From NCBI GenBank assembly GCA_022822245.1, contig JAJECB010000144.1, positions 1 through 17,428 on the forward strand: a DNA stretch of 17,428 nt, written 5' to 3'. The notes under the pieces were generated by a model. The model saw only the letters and a program-made list of their open reading frames with translations, had not been told where the DNA came from and did no database searches. Origin of the DNA: Gammaproteobacteria bacterium. GTDB lineage: Bacteria; Pseudomonadota; Gammaproteobacteria; HK1. The position numbers and the translations under genes were made by a program. Of this stretch, positions 1-10,763 are shown in pieces; position 1 is the first letter of the stretch; each line of letters opens with the position of its first letter.

Positions 1-148
1 TCCGGTCCGGATGACGATGCGGGTCGCGGCCGGAGTGATGACCACGACGGCGTACCGGGTCTGAGCCCTGTCGGATCCCGCTTCGATTCCGCTCCAGGTC
101 CGCTCCGAGGCAGCTCCGGGACCGGGTCGAGCTTGTTTCGCCTGCGCC
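1..148. other. Left edge, no gene assigned
   Basis: This short edge segment lies downstream of the leftward DUF1820 gene. A rightward frame ends at a TGA at 61-63 and could be the last 20 residues of a gene lying outside the window. A leftward frame is also open through the whole segment. Neither is long enough to recognise, so no gene is called. Confidence 0.3.
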
Positions 149-508
149 TCAGTTCCCGGAAGAGCCGGGGTCCCCGCCCGGGGTGAACATGGGAACCGGG
201 AAGGGGGTCACGTTGCCCTGACCCTTTCCGTCCTCGACGCTGACGATCTTGTTCACGCCCTGCTTGTCGACCTGGTCGATGCGAATCACCGCGTGCATCG
301 GGATGCAGGTACGGCTCACCCCGCCGAACTCCGTTTTAAGCCGCTCCTCCGAGGGGTCGATGAGCACCGCCGAGCGCTCGCCGAAGATGATGTCCCCAAT
401 CTCGATGAACCCGAAGAGATCCCCCTGGCTGACGGTGTGCGAGTACAGCTCGTACACCTTGCCCTGGTTGTGGAAGATGATCCGGTAGGTCGGCTTTTTC
501 TTCGCCAC
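149..508 (-). CDS. DUF1820 family protein
   Basis: This is a 119-residue protein of unknown function recognised as DUF1820, a small conserved family found mainly in Gammaproteobacteria. The family's usual blocks are present: YRIIFHNQGKVYELY near the N-terminus, GFIEIGDIIFGE in the middle, then DPSEERLKTEF, IPMHAVIRID and the closing NVTPFPVP. The C-terminus ends in a flexible Gly/Ser/Pro tail. There is no signal peptide or membrane segment, so it is probably cytosolic. The start is a GTG (complement of 506-508), with a GGAG ribosome-binding site six bases upstream. A TATAAT-like -10 box lies about 50 bases upstream, so the gene probably has its own promoter. No catalytic motif is visible and the function is not known. 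Confidence 0.9.
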   Translation of the reverse strand: MAKKKPTYRIIFHNQGKVYELYSHTVSQGDLFGFIEIGDIIFGERSAVLIDPSEERLKTEFGGVSRTCIPMHAVIRIDQVDKQGVNKIVSVEDGKGQGNVTPFPVPMFTPGGDPGSSGN

Positions 509-557
509 GGTCGACTCCGTCCGGTTCCTGGACGCGCTTCGGGGGTTCGGGCCGCCG

Positions 558-563
558 ATTATA
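558..563 (-). promoter_or_regulatory. Possible -10 box for the DUF1820 gene
   Basis: Read leftward this is a perfect TATAAT, the only AT-rich patch in the very GC-rich gap 509-697. It sits about 50 bases before the GTG start of the DUF1820 gene, a sensible leader length. No good -35 box is seen 16-18 bases upstream, so the call rests on the -10 match and its position. Confidence 0.4.
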
Positions 564-697
564 TTCCACGCGGGTGGGGAGCACCGCCCGGGTCCGGGGA
601 CCGGAAACCGCCGCAGGCGGACGGCGGACCCCGCCGCGCCGCGGCGAGCTCCGCTCCGGGGGCGGCGAACCCCGCGCGTCGCGTCGAGGTCCGCTGC

Positions 698-1441
698 CTA
701 CCGCCCCCCGGCGGCGAACGCCCGGTAGTCCTGCCGCACGTCCCGCACCGCCGCGTGAAAGAGGCGTTCCCCCACTTCGGGACTCGCGCCGGACGGATCC
801 GAGCCGATGCGCCCGTCCGGGAACCGCCGCCGATAGTCCTCGGCGTCGCGGAACCGGCCGCTCGGAGCCACCCGAGGCTCGAAGGAGGCGGACTTGACCG
901 CCTCCGGATAGGCGAAGTAGGAGAGCGATACCTCGCTCGGCGTCGCGTGGCTGCCCTCGATGCCCGCGAAGTGCTCGTTCGAGATCCGGCGCACTCCGGC
1001 TCCGTCCCACCAGTTGGTGAGGGCGAGGCGCACCCGGCGTTCGGTCCGGCCGAGGCTCGCGTGCGCGTAGATCTCGGAGAACGCGGCGTTCAGGGTCGCG
1101 ATGTTGCCGCCGTGTCCGTTGAGGAAATAGATTGCGTCGAATCCGTGCCGGGTCAGCGATTCGACATAGTCCGACACGCAGGCGATGAGGGTGCTGGGAC
1201 GCAACGTGATGCTGCCGGGAAACGCGAGGTGGTGCTGGGCCATCCCGACGCTGATGGTCGGGCCCACCAGGGCGTCCTCCTCCTCTCCCACCGCCCGCGC
1301 GACCACCTCGGGGCAGATCGCGTCCGTTCCGATGAGCCCGTTCGGCCCGTGCTGCTCGGTCGAGCCGATGGGGACGATGACCGCGGTGGCCCGCTCAAGA
1401 TATGCTTCCACCTCTTGCCAGGTGCTGAGTTGGAGTTGCAC
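698..1441 (-). CDS. Creatininase family amidohydrolase
   Basis: This 247-residue protein belongs to the creatininase superfamily, metal-dependent amidohydrolases that open cyclic or simple amide bonds (creatinine, formamide intermediates, mycofactocin precursor). Visible metal-binding landmarks are STEQHGPNG (Glu29, His31), GTD (Asp40), and NGHGGN at 108-113 (His110). HATPSE follows around 165-170 and matches the conserved HAGxxE-like region of the family. The length is normal. The start is a GTG with a GAGG sequence eight bases upstream. It is transcribed away from the oxidoreductase and PLP enzyme at 2043-4633, which could share a catabolic theme. The family has diverged into many substrates, so calling it creatininase in the strict sense is not justified. 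Confidence 0.88.
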   Translation of the reverse strand: MQLQLSTWQEVEAYLERATAVIVPIGSTEQHGPNGLIGTDAICPEVVARAVGEEEDALVGPTISVGMAQHHLAFPGSITLRPSTLIACVSDYVESLTRHGFDAIYFLNGHGGNIATLNAAFSEIYAHASLGRTERRVRLALTNWWDGAGVRRISNEHFAGIEGSHATPSEVSLSYFAYPEAVKSASFEPRVAPSGRFRDAEDYRRRFPDGRIGSDPSGASPEVGERLFHAAVRDVRQDYRAFAAGGR

Positions 1442-1521
1442 GGGGACTACCTCGCTGCGTCCGGGGATGGGGATGAGGAAACGGGCCTGCTCACCGCCGT
1501 CACCGCGGCCGGACGCCTGAC

Positions 1522-1701
1522 GTGAAGCGGGTGCTCGACATGGAGCGGGCGCGCGAGTGGCTCGGCCGCGTCCTGTGCGCCCTTGGCGTGCACGACCTCG
1601 AGGTCATCGAGGTCCAGATCGGGTTCGGTCCGAGCGGGACGGTCGAAAAGGTGCAGTGCCGCCGGTGCGGGTATCGCGGCACCCGCCGTGGCCGCGCGTA
1701 G
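1522..1701 (+). CDS. Possible small Cys/His zinc-binding protein
   Basis: A 59-residue frame starts at GTG 1522 (alternative ATG at 1540) and ends at TAG 1699-1701. Residues Cys19, His24, Cys46 and Cys49 form a C-x4-H-x21-C-x2-C pattern, with the second pair written CRRCGY, followed by a basic tail (GTRRGRA). This resembles small proteins in which a CxxGxH element is joined to a CxRCG knuckle to hold zinc. No specific family was recognised. The ribosome-binding site is weak, and the leftward strand is also open here, which is common at this GC content. It diverges from the creatininase gene with an 80-base gap. The orderly Cys/His spacing is the main argument that it is real. Confidence 0.35.
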   Translation: MKRVLDMERAREWLGRVLCALGVHDLEVIEVQIGFGPSGTVEKVQCRRCGYRGTRRGRA

Positions 1702-2042
1702 CTCGCTCGCATCCATTTTCCTGCCAAGTGTGACGTCTTCCGGCGGTCTGCGGTCGCGGCGAGCCGTCCGGTCCGGCGACCCGGTTTGGCGCGCCTGACT
1801 CGCCGTGCCGAGGTCGTCCGCAGGTGAGTCATCCTGCGTCAAGTATACGGGCGCTCGTGTCGCGGTCGCGCCCGTCTGCCTCCCGGTGCCCGGCTCTGTC
1901 TCCACTCTCATTGGTCTTCACCTCCACGCCCTGCATCAATTCCACAGGGCGCCGGGGTCTCGGTCAGGTTGGCAGAGAGGGTCTCGCTCCATGCACCGGG
2001 TGCTAGAGTAAAGCGTTGTCCGGCTCGGCGGGGGATACGTCA
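1702..2042. other. 341-base intergenic stretch, no convincing gene
   Basis: No reading frame here resembles a protein on either strand, and no tRNA-like fold, tandem repeat or T-tailed terminator was seen. The right end carries the ribosome-binding site of the oxidoreductase. Candidate promoter boxes are weak and badly spaced: TTGGCA near 1970 and TAGAGT near 2005 are too far apart to form a normal pair. Confidence 0.5.
2030..2035 (+). promoter_or_regulatory. Ribosome-binding site fixing the FAD oxidoreductase start
   Basis: A GGGGGA purine run ends seven bases before ATG 2043. The frame extends in-frame to an upstream TTG at 2016, but that codon has no such site, so this run supports the ATG. 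Confidence 0.6.
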
Positions 2043-3281
2043 ATGGCTATCCGGAGCGAGCGACCCACCGACGCCGTCATCATCGGTGCCGGGATCGCGG
2101 GCTGCACGTTGGCCTACGAGCTGGCGACGCGCGGGCTCGGCGTGACGGTCTACGACCAGGGCCCCATCGCTGCCGAATCCTCCGGCCGCAACACCGGCAC
2201 CCTGTTCAGCGGCCCCCAGGCGGAAGTGGTCCGGCTGTTGCTGGCGTGCGCCGAGATCTACGACGAGCTGGCCGATGGCCCGGTCAAGTTCGGCTGGCGC
2301 CGGATCGACCACCTGCTGATCGCCGGGGACGACGCGCGCCTGGACGCGACCGCCGGCCTGGTCGGGCGCATCGCTGCGCTCGGCATCAGCGTCCAACCGG
2401 TGAGCGGGCAGGAGCTCGCGCGCGACTTTCCACAGCTCGGCTTTCAGGTTGCCGGCGGCTTCGTCCTGGATACGGCCTGGAGCCTGGAGCCGCTGATGGC
2501 CACGCACGCCTTCGCTCACGCGGCGCGCGAGGCCGGCGCCCGCATCCGCACGGGCTGCCGGGTGGCGCAGATCATGGCCCGCGGTGGCAAGGTAGAGGGC
2601 GTGCTGACGGACGACGGCATCGCCGCGGCCGATCTGGTGTTCGCCGCCAACGGCATGTGGCTCCCGGAGACGCTCCGCCGGGTCGTCGGCGACGACCCCC
2701 TGCCCCGCTTTCCGCTCACCGCTGGGCGGGGCTGGATCATCCAGACCGGGCCGCTCGACATCCGCGTACCCTGGATGATCGAGGAGTTGTCATGGCCGGA
2801 TCAGACGGACCTCGGCCGGAGCATGGACGTAGGCAAACTTTCGGACATCGCCGAGCGCCGGGACGATGGACCGGGAATCGAGGCGGTCTGCTTCAACCCG
2901 ATGCAGAGCGGCTCCGCGCGTCTCGGCGCCTCCGTCTCCCCGGCGATGCGGGACCTCGTCAGAAACACCGATATGCCCGCCCGCATCGCCCGGCGCGCGA
3001 TCGGGCTTGTCAAGGGCTTCGCGTCGCTCAACATCGAGAACGCCTGGCTCGGCAACCGGCCGATGCTGCCCGACGGCCTGCCCGTTGCGGGCCGCACGCC
3101 GCTCGACGGCCTCTATGTCCACGGCGGGCTGGGCTCCATCGGCATGCATTCCGGGCCAGCCACCGCCCGCTGGCTCGCCGACGCCGTGGCAGGCGGCGCC
3201 GGCGAGCCCGACCTGCCCTGGTTGACACCGGCCCGCCTGCCCGGGTGGGAGAGGCCCGTCGCCGAGCGGGCGATCGCCTGA
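2043..3281 (+). CDS. FAD-dependent oxidoreductase, DAO (amine/amino-acid oxidase) family
   Basis: This 412-residue flavoprotein is of the D-amino-acid oxidase/glycine-sarcosine oxidase type, which oxidises amines or amino acids with FAD. Near the N-terminus is the dinucleotide-binding fold: AVIIGAGIAG with GxGxxG at residues 15-20, followed by the second strand VTVYDQG, whose Asp38 would bind the FAD ribose. SSGRNTG at 46-52 is the usual post-fold FAD contact. GLYVHGGLGSIGMHSGP near the C-terminus is the family's closing FAD-binding segment before a final helix. No signal peptide or membrane helix is seen, so it is probably cytosolic. The start was placed at ATG 2043 because of its strong ribosome-binding site. 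The SelA-like PLP enzyme follows 134 bases downstream on the same strand and may share a pathway. The substrate cannot be read from the sequence. Confidence 0.87.
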   Translation: MAIRSERPTDAVIIGAGIAGCTLAYELATRGLGVTVYDQGPIAAESSGRNTGTLFSGPQAEVVRLLLACAEIYDELADGPVKFGWRRIDHLLIAGDDARLDATAGLVGRIAALGISVQPVSGQELARDFPQLGFQVAGGFVLDTAWSLEPLMATHAFAHAAREAGARIRTGCRVAQIMARGGKVEGVLTDDGIAAADLVFAANGMWLPETLRRVVGDDPLPRFPLTAGRGWIIQTGPLDIRVPWMIEELSWPDQTDLGRSMDVGKLSDIAERRDDGPGIEAVCFNPMQSGSARLGASVSPAMRDLVRNTDMPARIARRAIGLVKGFASLNIENAWLGNRPMLPDGLPVAGRTPLDGLYVHGGLGSIGMHSGPATARWLADAVAGGAGEPDLPWLTPARLPGWERPVAERAIA

Positions 3282-3415
3282 AGAGCACTGCGGCGCCTGT
3301 CCAGTGACGGGTCTCGCCCCGGGAACGGAGCCGCCGGCTGAGAGCAGTGGCGAGGACATCACCCGTCCGTGAATCGGTGAGAATCTCCACCAAGCTGTCG
3401 ATGTCGGGGTAGAGC

Positions 3416-4633
3416 ATGTCGAACGTCTACGAACGGCTCGGAGTGCCGACGATCATCAACGCGAAAGGTACCTCGACACGAGTGAGCGGCGCTCCGATGC
3501 CGCCGGAGATCGCAGCCGCAATGCACGAGGCGACGCAGCACTGCGTCGACATGGCCCAGCTCCAGGGCCGGGCGAGCGAGATCATTGCCGAGGCGACCGG
3601 GGCCGAGGCCGGCATGGTGACGGCGGGTGCCTCGGCGGGATTGCTTCTCGGCACCGCCGCGTGCCTTGCGGGACTGGACCCCGCACGTATGAACCGCCTC
3701 CCCGATACCACTGGAATGCGGGACGAAGCGGTCGTGGTACGCAGCCAGCGCAACTTCTACGACCACGCGGTGCGTGCAGCCGGTGCACGCCTCGTCGAAG
3801 TGGGACTCGCTGACCGATTCAGCGGGGCCGGGGTGCGGGATGCGGAACCTTGGGAAATCGACGACGCGATCGGGGAGCGCACCGCCTGCGTCTTCTACGT
3901 CGCACAGCCAAGCTCCCGGCCTTCCCTTGCCGCGGTGACGGAGGTCGCACACGCGAACGGTGTGCCGGTGCTCGTGGACGCCGCGGCCCAGCTCCCGCCC
4001 ACTCGCAACCTCCGCCGCTTCCTCGAGGAGGGCGCCGATCTGGTCTCGATCAGCGGTGGCAAGGCGATCCTCGGGCCGCAAGGCAGCGGCATCCTGTGCG
4101 GGCGGCGCGATCTCGTCGCTTCGGCTCTGCTCCAGAACCTCGATCAGGACCTCTTCTTCGAGCAGTGGCGCCCTCCGTCCGCCCTGTTTGCCGGCCTCAA
4201 TCTCCGCGGCCTGCCCCAGCACGGGATCGGCCGCTCCTGCAAGGTCGGCAAGGAACAGATCGTGGCCCTGCTCGTTGGCCTCGGGCGCTTCGTCGAGGAA
4301 GACATCGGTGAGCGCAACCAGCGATGCCTTGGACGCCTGGAGGAGATAGAGGCGCATCTCGATCCCGAAATCGGACGCGTGGTCCGCATCGAGGAAGGCG
4401 CGAACGGGCAGGAGCCGTGTCTCGTGCTCGAAGTTGCTCCCGGACCGCATGGACCCTCCGCCTTCGATCTCGTCCTCGCATTGCAGGACGGTTCGCCCGC
4501 CATTCACGTCGACCCTTCGTTCGTGGATGACGGGAGGGTAGCAATGAGGGCGCTCTGCCTGAAGGAGGGCGATGCGCGCGCCATCGCGCGACGCGTGAAC
4601 GAGGTGCTCGGTCGAGCCCGCTCTCCGGGATAG
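3416..4633 (+). CDS. SelA-like PLP-dependent enzyme (aminotransferase class V fold)
   Basis: This 405-residue cytosolic PLP enzyme is related to SelA and to D-glucosaminate-6-phosphate ammonia-lyase, in the aspartate aminotransferase fold. TAGASAG at 69-75 is the phosphate-binding loop. GMRDEAVVVRSQRNFYDHAV (100-119) is characteristic of the SelA-like subgroup. VLVDAAAQLPP places Asp188 against the pyridine nitrogen, and SISGGKAILGPQGSG gives Lys216 as the PLP Schiff-base lysine. All key residues are intact and the length is normal. It starts at ATG 3416, 134 bases after the FAD oxidoreductase and on the same strand, with no clear terminator between them, so co-transcription is possible. It is not the true selenocysteine synthase: no selB or selC is nearby, and the protein is shorter than SelA. 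An ammonia-lyase, aldolase or racemase-like reaction on an amino acid or amino sugar is likely, but the substrate is unknown. Confidence 0.85.
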   Translation: MSNVYERLGVPTIINAKGTSTRVSGAPMPPEIAAAMHEATQHCVDMAQLQGRASEIIAEATGAEAGMVTAGASAGLLLGTAACLAGLDPARMNRLPDTTGMRDEAVVVRSQRNFYDHAVRAAGARLVEVGLADRFSGAGVRDAEPWEIDDAIGERTACVFYVAQPSSRPSLAAVTEVAHANGVPVLVDAAAQLPPTRNLRRFLEEGADLVSISGGKAILGPQGSGILCGRRDLVASALLQNLDQDLFFEQWRPPSALFAGLNLRGLPQHGIGRSCKVGKEQIVALLVGLGRFVEEDIGERNQRCLGRLEEIEAHLDPEIGRVVRIEEGANGQEPCLVLEVAPGPHGPSAFDLVLALQDGSPAIHVDPSFVDDGRVAMRALCLKEGDARAIARRVNEVLGRARSPG

Positions 4634-4661
4634 CGGCCCAATCGAGAGCGGCAGGGGATCC

Positions 4662-5138
4662 CTAAAATGGGATGTCGTCGTCGATGTCGGGGTCGTTGCC
4701 GCCGGACGGGGGCGCGGCGCTCCGGGCGGGCGGGCGCCCTTCGGCGGCGGACTGGGCCGGTGGCCCGGAGCCGCGGTTCCAGTCGTCCGCGTCGCCGCCC
4801 CCGCGCCCGCCCAGCATCTGCATGTCGTTCGCGACGATCTCGGTGGTGTAGCGGTCCTGTCCGTCCTGTCCCTGCCACTTCCGGGTCTGGATCCGGCCCT
4901 CGATGTAGACCTGCCGGCCCTTGCGCAGGTACTGCTCCGCGACCTCGGCGAGGCGGCCGAACATCACCACCCGGTGCCATTCCGTGTTCTCGCGCCGCTC
5001 GTTGGTCTGCCGGTCGGTCCAGCTCTCGCTGGTCGCAATGCGGATGTTGGTGATCGCGTTCCCGCTCGCGCCGTAGCGGGTCTCCGGATCGGCTCCGAGA
5101 TTGCCGACGAGAATGACCTTGTTGACGCCCCGTGCCAT
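4662..5138 (-). CDS. ssb: Single-stranded DNA-binding protein SSB
   Basis: SSB coats single-stranded DNA during replication, recombination and repair, and recruits partner proteins through its C-terminal tip. The 158-residue product has the OB fold at about 1-110, opening [20 protein letters not shown]. The DNA-stacking aromatics Trp40, Trp54, Phe60 and Trp88 stand at the same positions as in E. coli SSB. A Gly/Pro/Ser-rich flexible linker (about 111-149) follows, and the protein ends in the acidic interaction tip DIDDDIPF. The start is ATG (complement of 5136-5138). The frame stays open upstream, antisense to uvrA, but nothing there resembles SSB. It converges with the PLP enzyme across 28 bases and diverges from uvrA across 225 bases, the same ssb/uvrA arrangement as in E. 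coli. Confidence 0.97.
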   Translation of the reverse strand: MARGVNKVILVGNLGADPETRYGASGNAITNIRIATSESWTDRQTNERRENTEWHRVVMFGRLAEVAEQYLRKGRQVYIEGRIQTRKWQGQDGQDRYTTEIVANDMQMLGGRGGGDADDWNRGSGPPAQSAAEGRPPARSAAPPSGGNDPDIDDDIPF

Positions 5139-5363
5139 GCTTCGCTGCTCCGTTTCGAGAAACCGTCCAACCGCCCGCGCCCGGCCCCTCGCCGTCGCTG
5201 CCGCGTTCGTCGGGCCCATTTTGCGCGCCCCCTTTCCAAATTGCATCCGGGCGCGGCGATGTCGGGGCGAATTCCGACGCACGACGCGCCGAACCCCTAC
5301 GCGGTATCGCCGCCTTGCCGCATCGACTAGACTCGCTCGTTTGGTTTCGAGCGTCTCACCTTC
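5139..5363. promoter_or_regulatory. Divergent ssb/uvrA promoter region
   Basis: Both flanking genes start outward from this 225-base gap, so it must hold promoters for each. A weak TAGACT -10-like box for uvrA lies at 5328-5333 but lacks a good -35. In E. coli this region carries a LexA operator. Here no CTGT-N8-ACAG site was found, so SOS control cannot be supported from the sequence. No ribosome-binding site is obvious before the uvrA ATG. Confidence 0.55.
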
Positions 5364-8293
<2,930 letters not shown>

Positions 8294-8297
<4 letters not shown>

Positions 8298-9229
8298 CGG
8301 CACTCATCTGCGGATCGGTCGCCTTCGACACCATCATGAGCTTCCCGGAGCGGTTCCGGGACCACCTCCTCGCCGACCGGATGGAGGACATCAGCGTGTG
8401 CTTCACCGCGCCCGAAATGCGGCGCGAGTTCGGGGGGTGCGCGGGAAACGTCGCCTACACCCTCAAGCTCCTCGGAGGAGACCCCCTGCCCATGGCGACC
8501 GTGGGGCACGACTTCGGGCCCTATGCGGCCTGGATGGATCGGACCGGCATCGACCGCCGGTTCGTGACCGAGGTGGACGCGTTCACCGCCCAGGCGTTCA
8601 TCACCACCGACCCCGACGGCAGTCAGATCACGACCTTTCATCCCGGCGCGATGGATCATGCCCACGTCAATTCCGTCGGGGACGCGGGAGGCGGCGTCCG
8701 CATTGGAATCGTGACCCCGGACGGCCGGGAGGCGATGGTGCGGCACGCGGCCGAGTTCGCCGAGCTTGGCGTTCCGTTCATCTTCGATCCCGGGCAGCAG
8801 CTCCACCTCTTCGGGCCGGACGAGCTCGCGCGCTTCCTCGACGAGGCCACCTGGCTCACCGTGAACAGCTACGAGTGGAGCCTGTTCCAGGAACGGTCTG
8901 GCCTGGATGCGGACGAGATCGTGCAGCGGGTCGACGCGGCGATCGTGACCCGGGGGGCGGAGGGCTCGACGGTGCTCGCGCGCGGCCGGGAGGCGGTGGA
9001 CATCCCCGCCGTGCCGGCCTCCCGCGCGGTGGACCCGACCGGATGCGGCGATGCCTACCGGGCAGGCCTGCTGCTCGGCCTCGAGGTCGGCCGCGACTGG
9101 GAGACGACGGGGCGGATCGCCTCGCTCGCGGGCGCGATCAAGGTCGCCCATCCCGGGTGCCAGAACCACCGTTTCGAAGCGGATGAGTTCGCCGCCCGCT
9201 TCCGCGACGCGTTCGGCTACGCCTTCTGA
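8294..9229 (+). CDS. PfkB family carbohydrate/nucleoside kinase
   Basis: This 311-residue ribokinase-fold kinase transfers phosphate from ATP to a sugar or nucleoside hydroxyl. Near the N-terminus, GSVAFDT places Asp12 in the substrate pocket, and [10 protein letters not shown] (46-55) is the first PfkB signature. The second signature, [12 protein letters not shown] (247-258), holds the anion-hole glycines and the catalytic base Asp253. The usual GAGD is GCGD here, with Cys in place of Ala. The GGCAGN form is common in adenosine-kinase-like members, so a nucleoside or ribose substrate is possible. The gene begins inside the last codons of uvrA (ATGA overlap), so the two are almost certainly co-transcribed. 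It ends 69 bases before the convergent methyltransferase gene. Confidence 0.9.
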
Positions 9230-9298
9230 TCTCCTCTACCGCTCCGACTGACCTGCCCGCCCCGACCGGCGGAATGGCGCGGCGCACGGCCGATTCCT

Positions 9299-10480
9299 TC
9301 AGGCGAACTCGACGAAGAACGCCCGGAGGTAGCCGGTCTCGGGGAGGGCGGGGTGCACGGGGTGGTCGCGGTCCTGCCCGCCCTCCGCCACGACCCGCGG
9401 ATGCAGGCCGAACGGATGCGACACCCGCGCGATGATCTCGAGGTGCTTCGCGCGCTCGAGGTGGGCCGAGCAGGAGGCGGAGACGAGCGACCCGCCCGGG
9501 GCGAGGAGCTGGACCGCGAGTCCGTTCGTCCGCCGGTAGGCCTCGAACCCCTTCGTCCGGTCCTTCCGCCGGCGGATGAAGGCCGGCGGATCGAGCACCA
9601 CCACGTCGAATCGCTCCCCGGACGACCGCAGCGCCTTGAGCGCCCGCACCGCGTCGGAGCGCTCGGCTCGCACCCGGTCCGCAACCCCGTTTCGGGCCGC
9701 GTTCCGCTCCGCGAGCTCGATGGCATTGGCAGACGAGTCGATGCAGTGCACCTCGCTCGCTCCGCCGAGGGCGCACTGGATCCCCCACGCGCCGGTGTAG
9801 GAGTAGAGGTCGAGCACCCGCCGGCCGGCCACCCGGGCCGCGAGCCGTGCCCGGTTGGCGCGGTGATCGAAGTACCAGCCGGTCTTCTGCCCCGCGAGCG
9901 GCGCGGCCTCGAAGACCCCGCCCCCTTCCTCCACGGTGATGGTGTCGCCGATGGGAGCCCCCACGACCTCCGTGCTCGCCTCGAGACCCTCGAGGGCGCG
10001 GGCGGGGGTGTCGTTGCGCAGGACGACGGTGCGAAACCCGAATTCGGAGCGCAGGAGCTCCACCACGTCGTCCCGCACCCGCTCCATGCCGGCGGTGGTG
10101 ATCTGGGCCACCGCCACGTCGCCGTAGCGGTCCACGATGAGGCCGGGCAACGCGTCGCCCTCCCCGAACACCATCCGGTACCAGGGTGCGTCGAACTCGC
10201 GCCGGCGGAGCGCATCGGCCGCCTCGAGCCGTTCGGCGAGGAGACCGCGCTCGAGCCGCACTCCGGGGTCGCGGCTCACGATGCGGGCCGCGATGAGAGA
10301 GTGGGGGTTGACGTAGGCGCTCGCGAGCGGCTCGCCGCGGTGGTCCCGGAGCTCGACCGGCTCTCCCGGCGGCAGGCCGCGCAGGCGCGCCCGGCCGACG
10401 TCGAATTCGTTGTTGTAGACCCAGGGATGCCCGGTGCGAAGGCGCCGCTCTTCGCCTCTCTTGAGATAGAGCGGTGTCAC
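9299..10480 (-). CDS. rlmI: RlmI-type 23S rRNA m5C methyltransferase
   Basis: This 393-residue class I SAM-dependent methyltransferase is of the RlmI family, which methylates C1962 of 23S rRNA at carbon 5 using a Cys nucleophile. A PUA RNA-binding domain covers about 1-75 ([20 protein letters not shown]). The family block [13 protein letters not shown] lies at 198-210. The SAM-binding motif VLDLYSYTG is at 222-230, with an acidic residue after the next strand (CIDSS). DPPAF is at 297-301, and Cys337 within SASCS is the likely catalytic nucleophile. The start is a GTG (complement of 10478-10480) chosen because the family's conserved N-terminus begins right there; the ribosome-binding site is poor. 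It diverges from the YyaL gene, and the 197-bp palindrome begins only 30 bases upstream of the start. Confidence 0.9.
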   Translation of the reverse strand: MTPLYLKRGEERRLRTGHPWVYNNEFDVGRARLRGLPPGEPVELRDHRGEPLASAYVNPHSLIAARIVSRDPGVRLERGLLAERLEAADALRRREFDAPWYRMVFGEGDALPGLIVDRYGDVAVAQITTAGMERVRDDVVELLRSEFGFRTVVLRNDTPARALEGLEASTEVVGAPIGDTITVEEGGGVFEAAPLAGQKTGWYFDHRANRARLAARVAGRRVLDLYSYTGAWGIQCALGGASEVHCIDSSANAIELAERNAARNGVADRVRAERSDAVRALKALRSSGERFDVVVLDPPAFIRRRKDRTKGFEAYRRTNGLAVQLLAPGGSLVSASCSAHLERAKHLEIIARVSHPFGLHPRVVAEGGQDRDHPVHPALPETGYLRAFFVEFA

Positions 10481-10510
10481 GGGCAGGGATTGTACGCTAC
10501 GCTCCTCAGT

Positions 10511-10707
10511 CCGGAAATCTCACCAACTTTCTGCTGCGGACGCCGATCCATGCGCTGTGACCGGCCGTACTCCCTCAAGCCGCTTCGACAGCGCGCAGCG
10601 CTGGTGTAGGCTACGCCTTCAGCAGCGCGAATGCGCTCTTTCGGTCCGTGCGGCCAGCCACAGCGCCGTCTCGGCGCCCTCGCGACGAAAGTTGGTGAGA
10701 TTTCCGG
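10511..10707. repeat. 197-bp imperfect palindrome with perfect 21-bp ends
   Basis: The arm at 10511-10531 (ccggaaatctcaccaacttt plus c) is the exact reverse complement of 10687-10707. The symmetry continues inward: 10552-10570 matches the complement of 10648-10666 at 16 of 19 bases, with the same centre (10609). A short inverted motif, gtag-g-ctac, lies at the centre (10606-10614). Long inverted repeats with perfect ends and degenerate interiors suggest a MITE (a small non-autonomous transposable element) or a repeated extragenic palindrome; a structured leader RNA is the alternative. No transposase gene and no clear target-site duplication were seen. It fills most of the 283-base gap between rlmI and the YyaL gene and may affect transcription of both. 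Confidence 0.85.
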
Positions 10708-10751
10708 GCCAGGCGTGGCGGAGGTTCGCCTCCTCGGCCCGCCCCTCCACC

Positions 10752-10759
10752 GGGAAGGA
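10752..10759 (+). promoter_or_regulatory. Ribosome-binding site of the YyaL/DUF255 gene
   Basis: GGGAAGGA ends four bases before ATG 10764. It selects this start over the in-frame upstream codon at 10557, whose 69 extra residues run through the palindrome and match nothing expected in the family. Confidence 0.6.
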
Positions 10760-10763
10760 TGTC

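Noticed and set aside
608..620. ccgcc-gca-ggcgg hairpin downstream of the creatininase gene
   Set aside because: The stem is short and no T-tract follows, so a terminator cannot be claimed. GC-rich inverted pentamers are common in this DNA.
1447..1911. A 154-codon leftward frame upstream of the creatininase gene
   Set aside because: Its composition is Arg/Asp/Pro/Ala-rich with no recognisable motif, and it overlaps the more orderly Cys/His frame on the other strand.
9353..10609. A 418-codon rightward frame antisense to rlmI
   Set aside because: RlmI motifs are complete on the other strand. This frame is low-complexity and crosses the palindrome.
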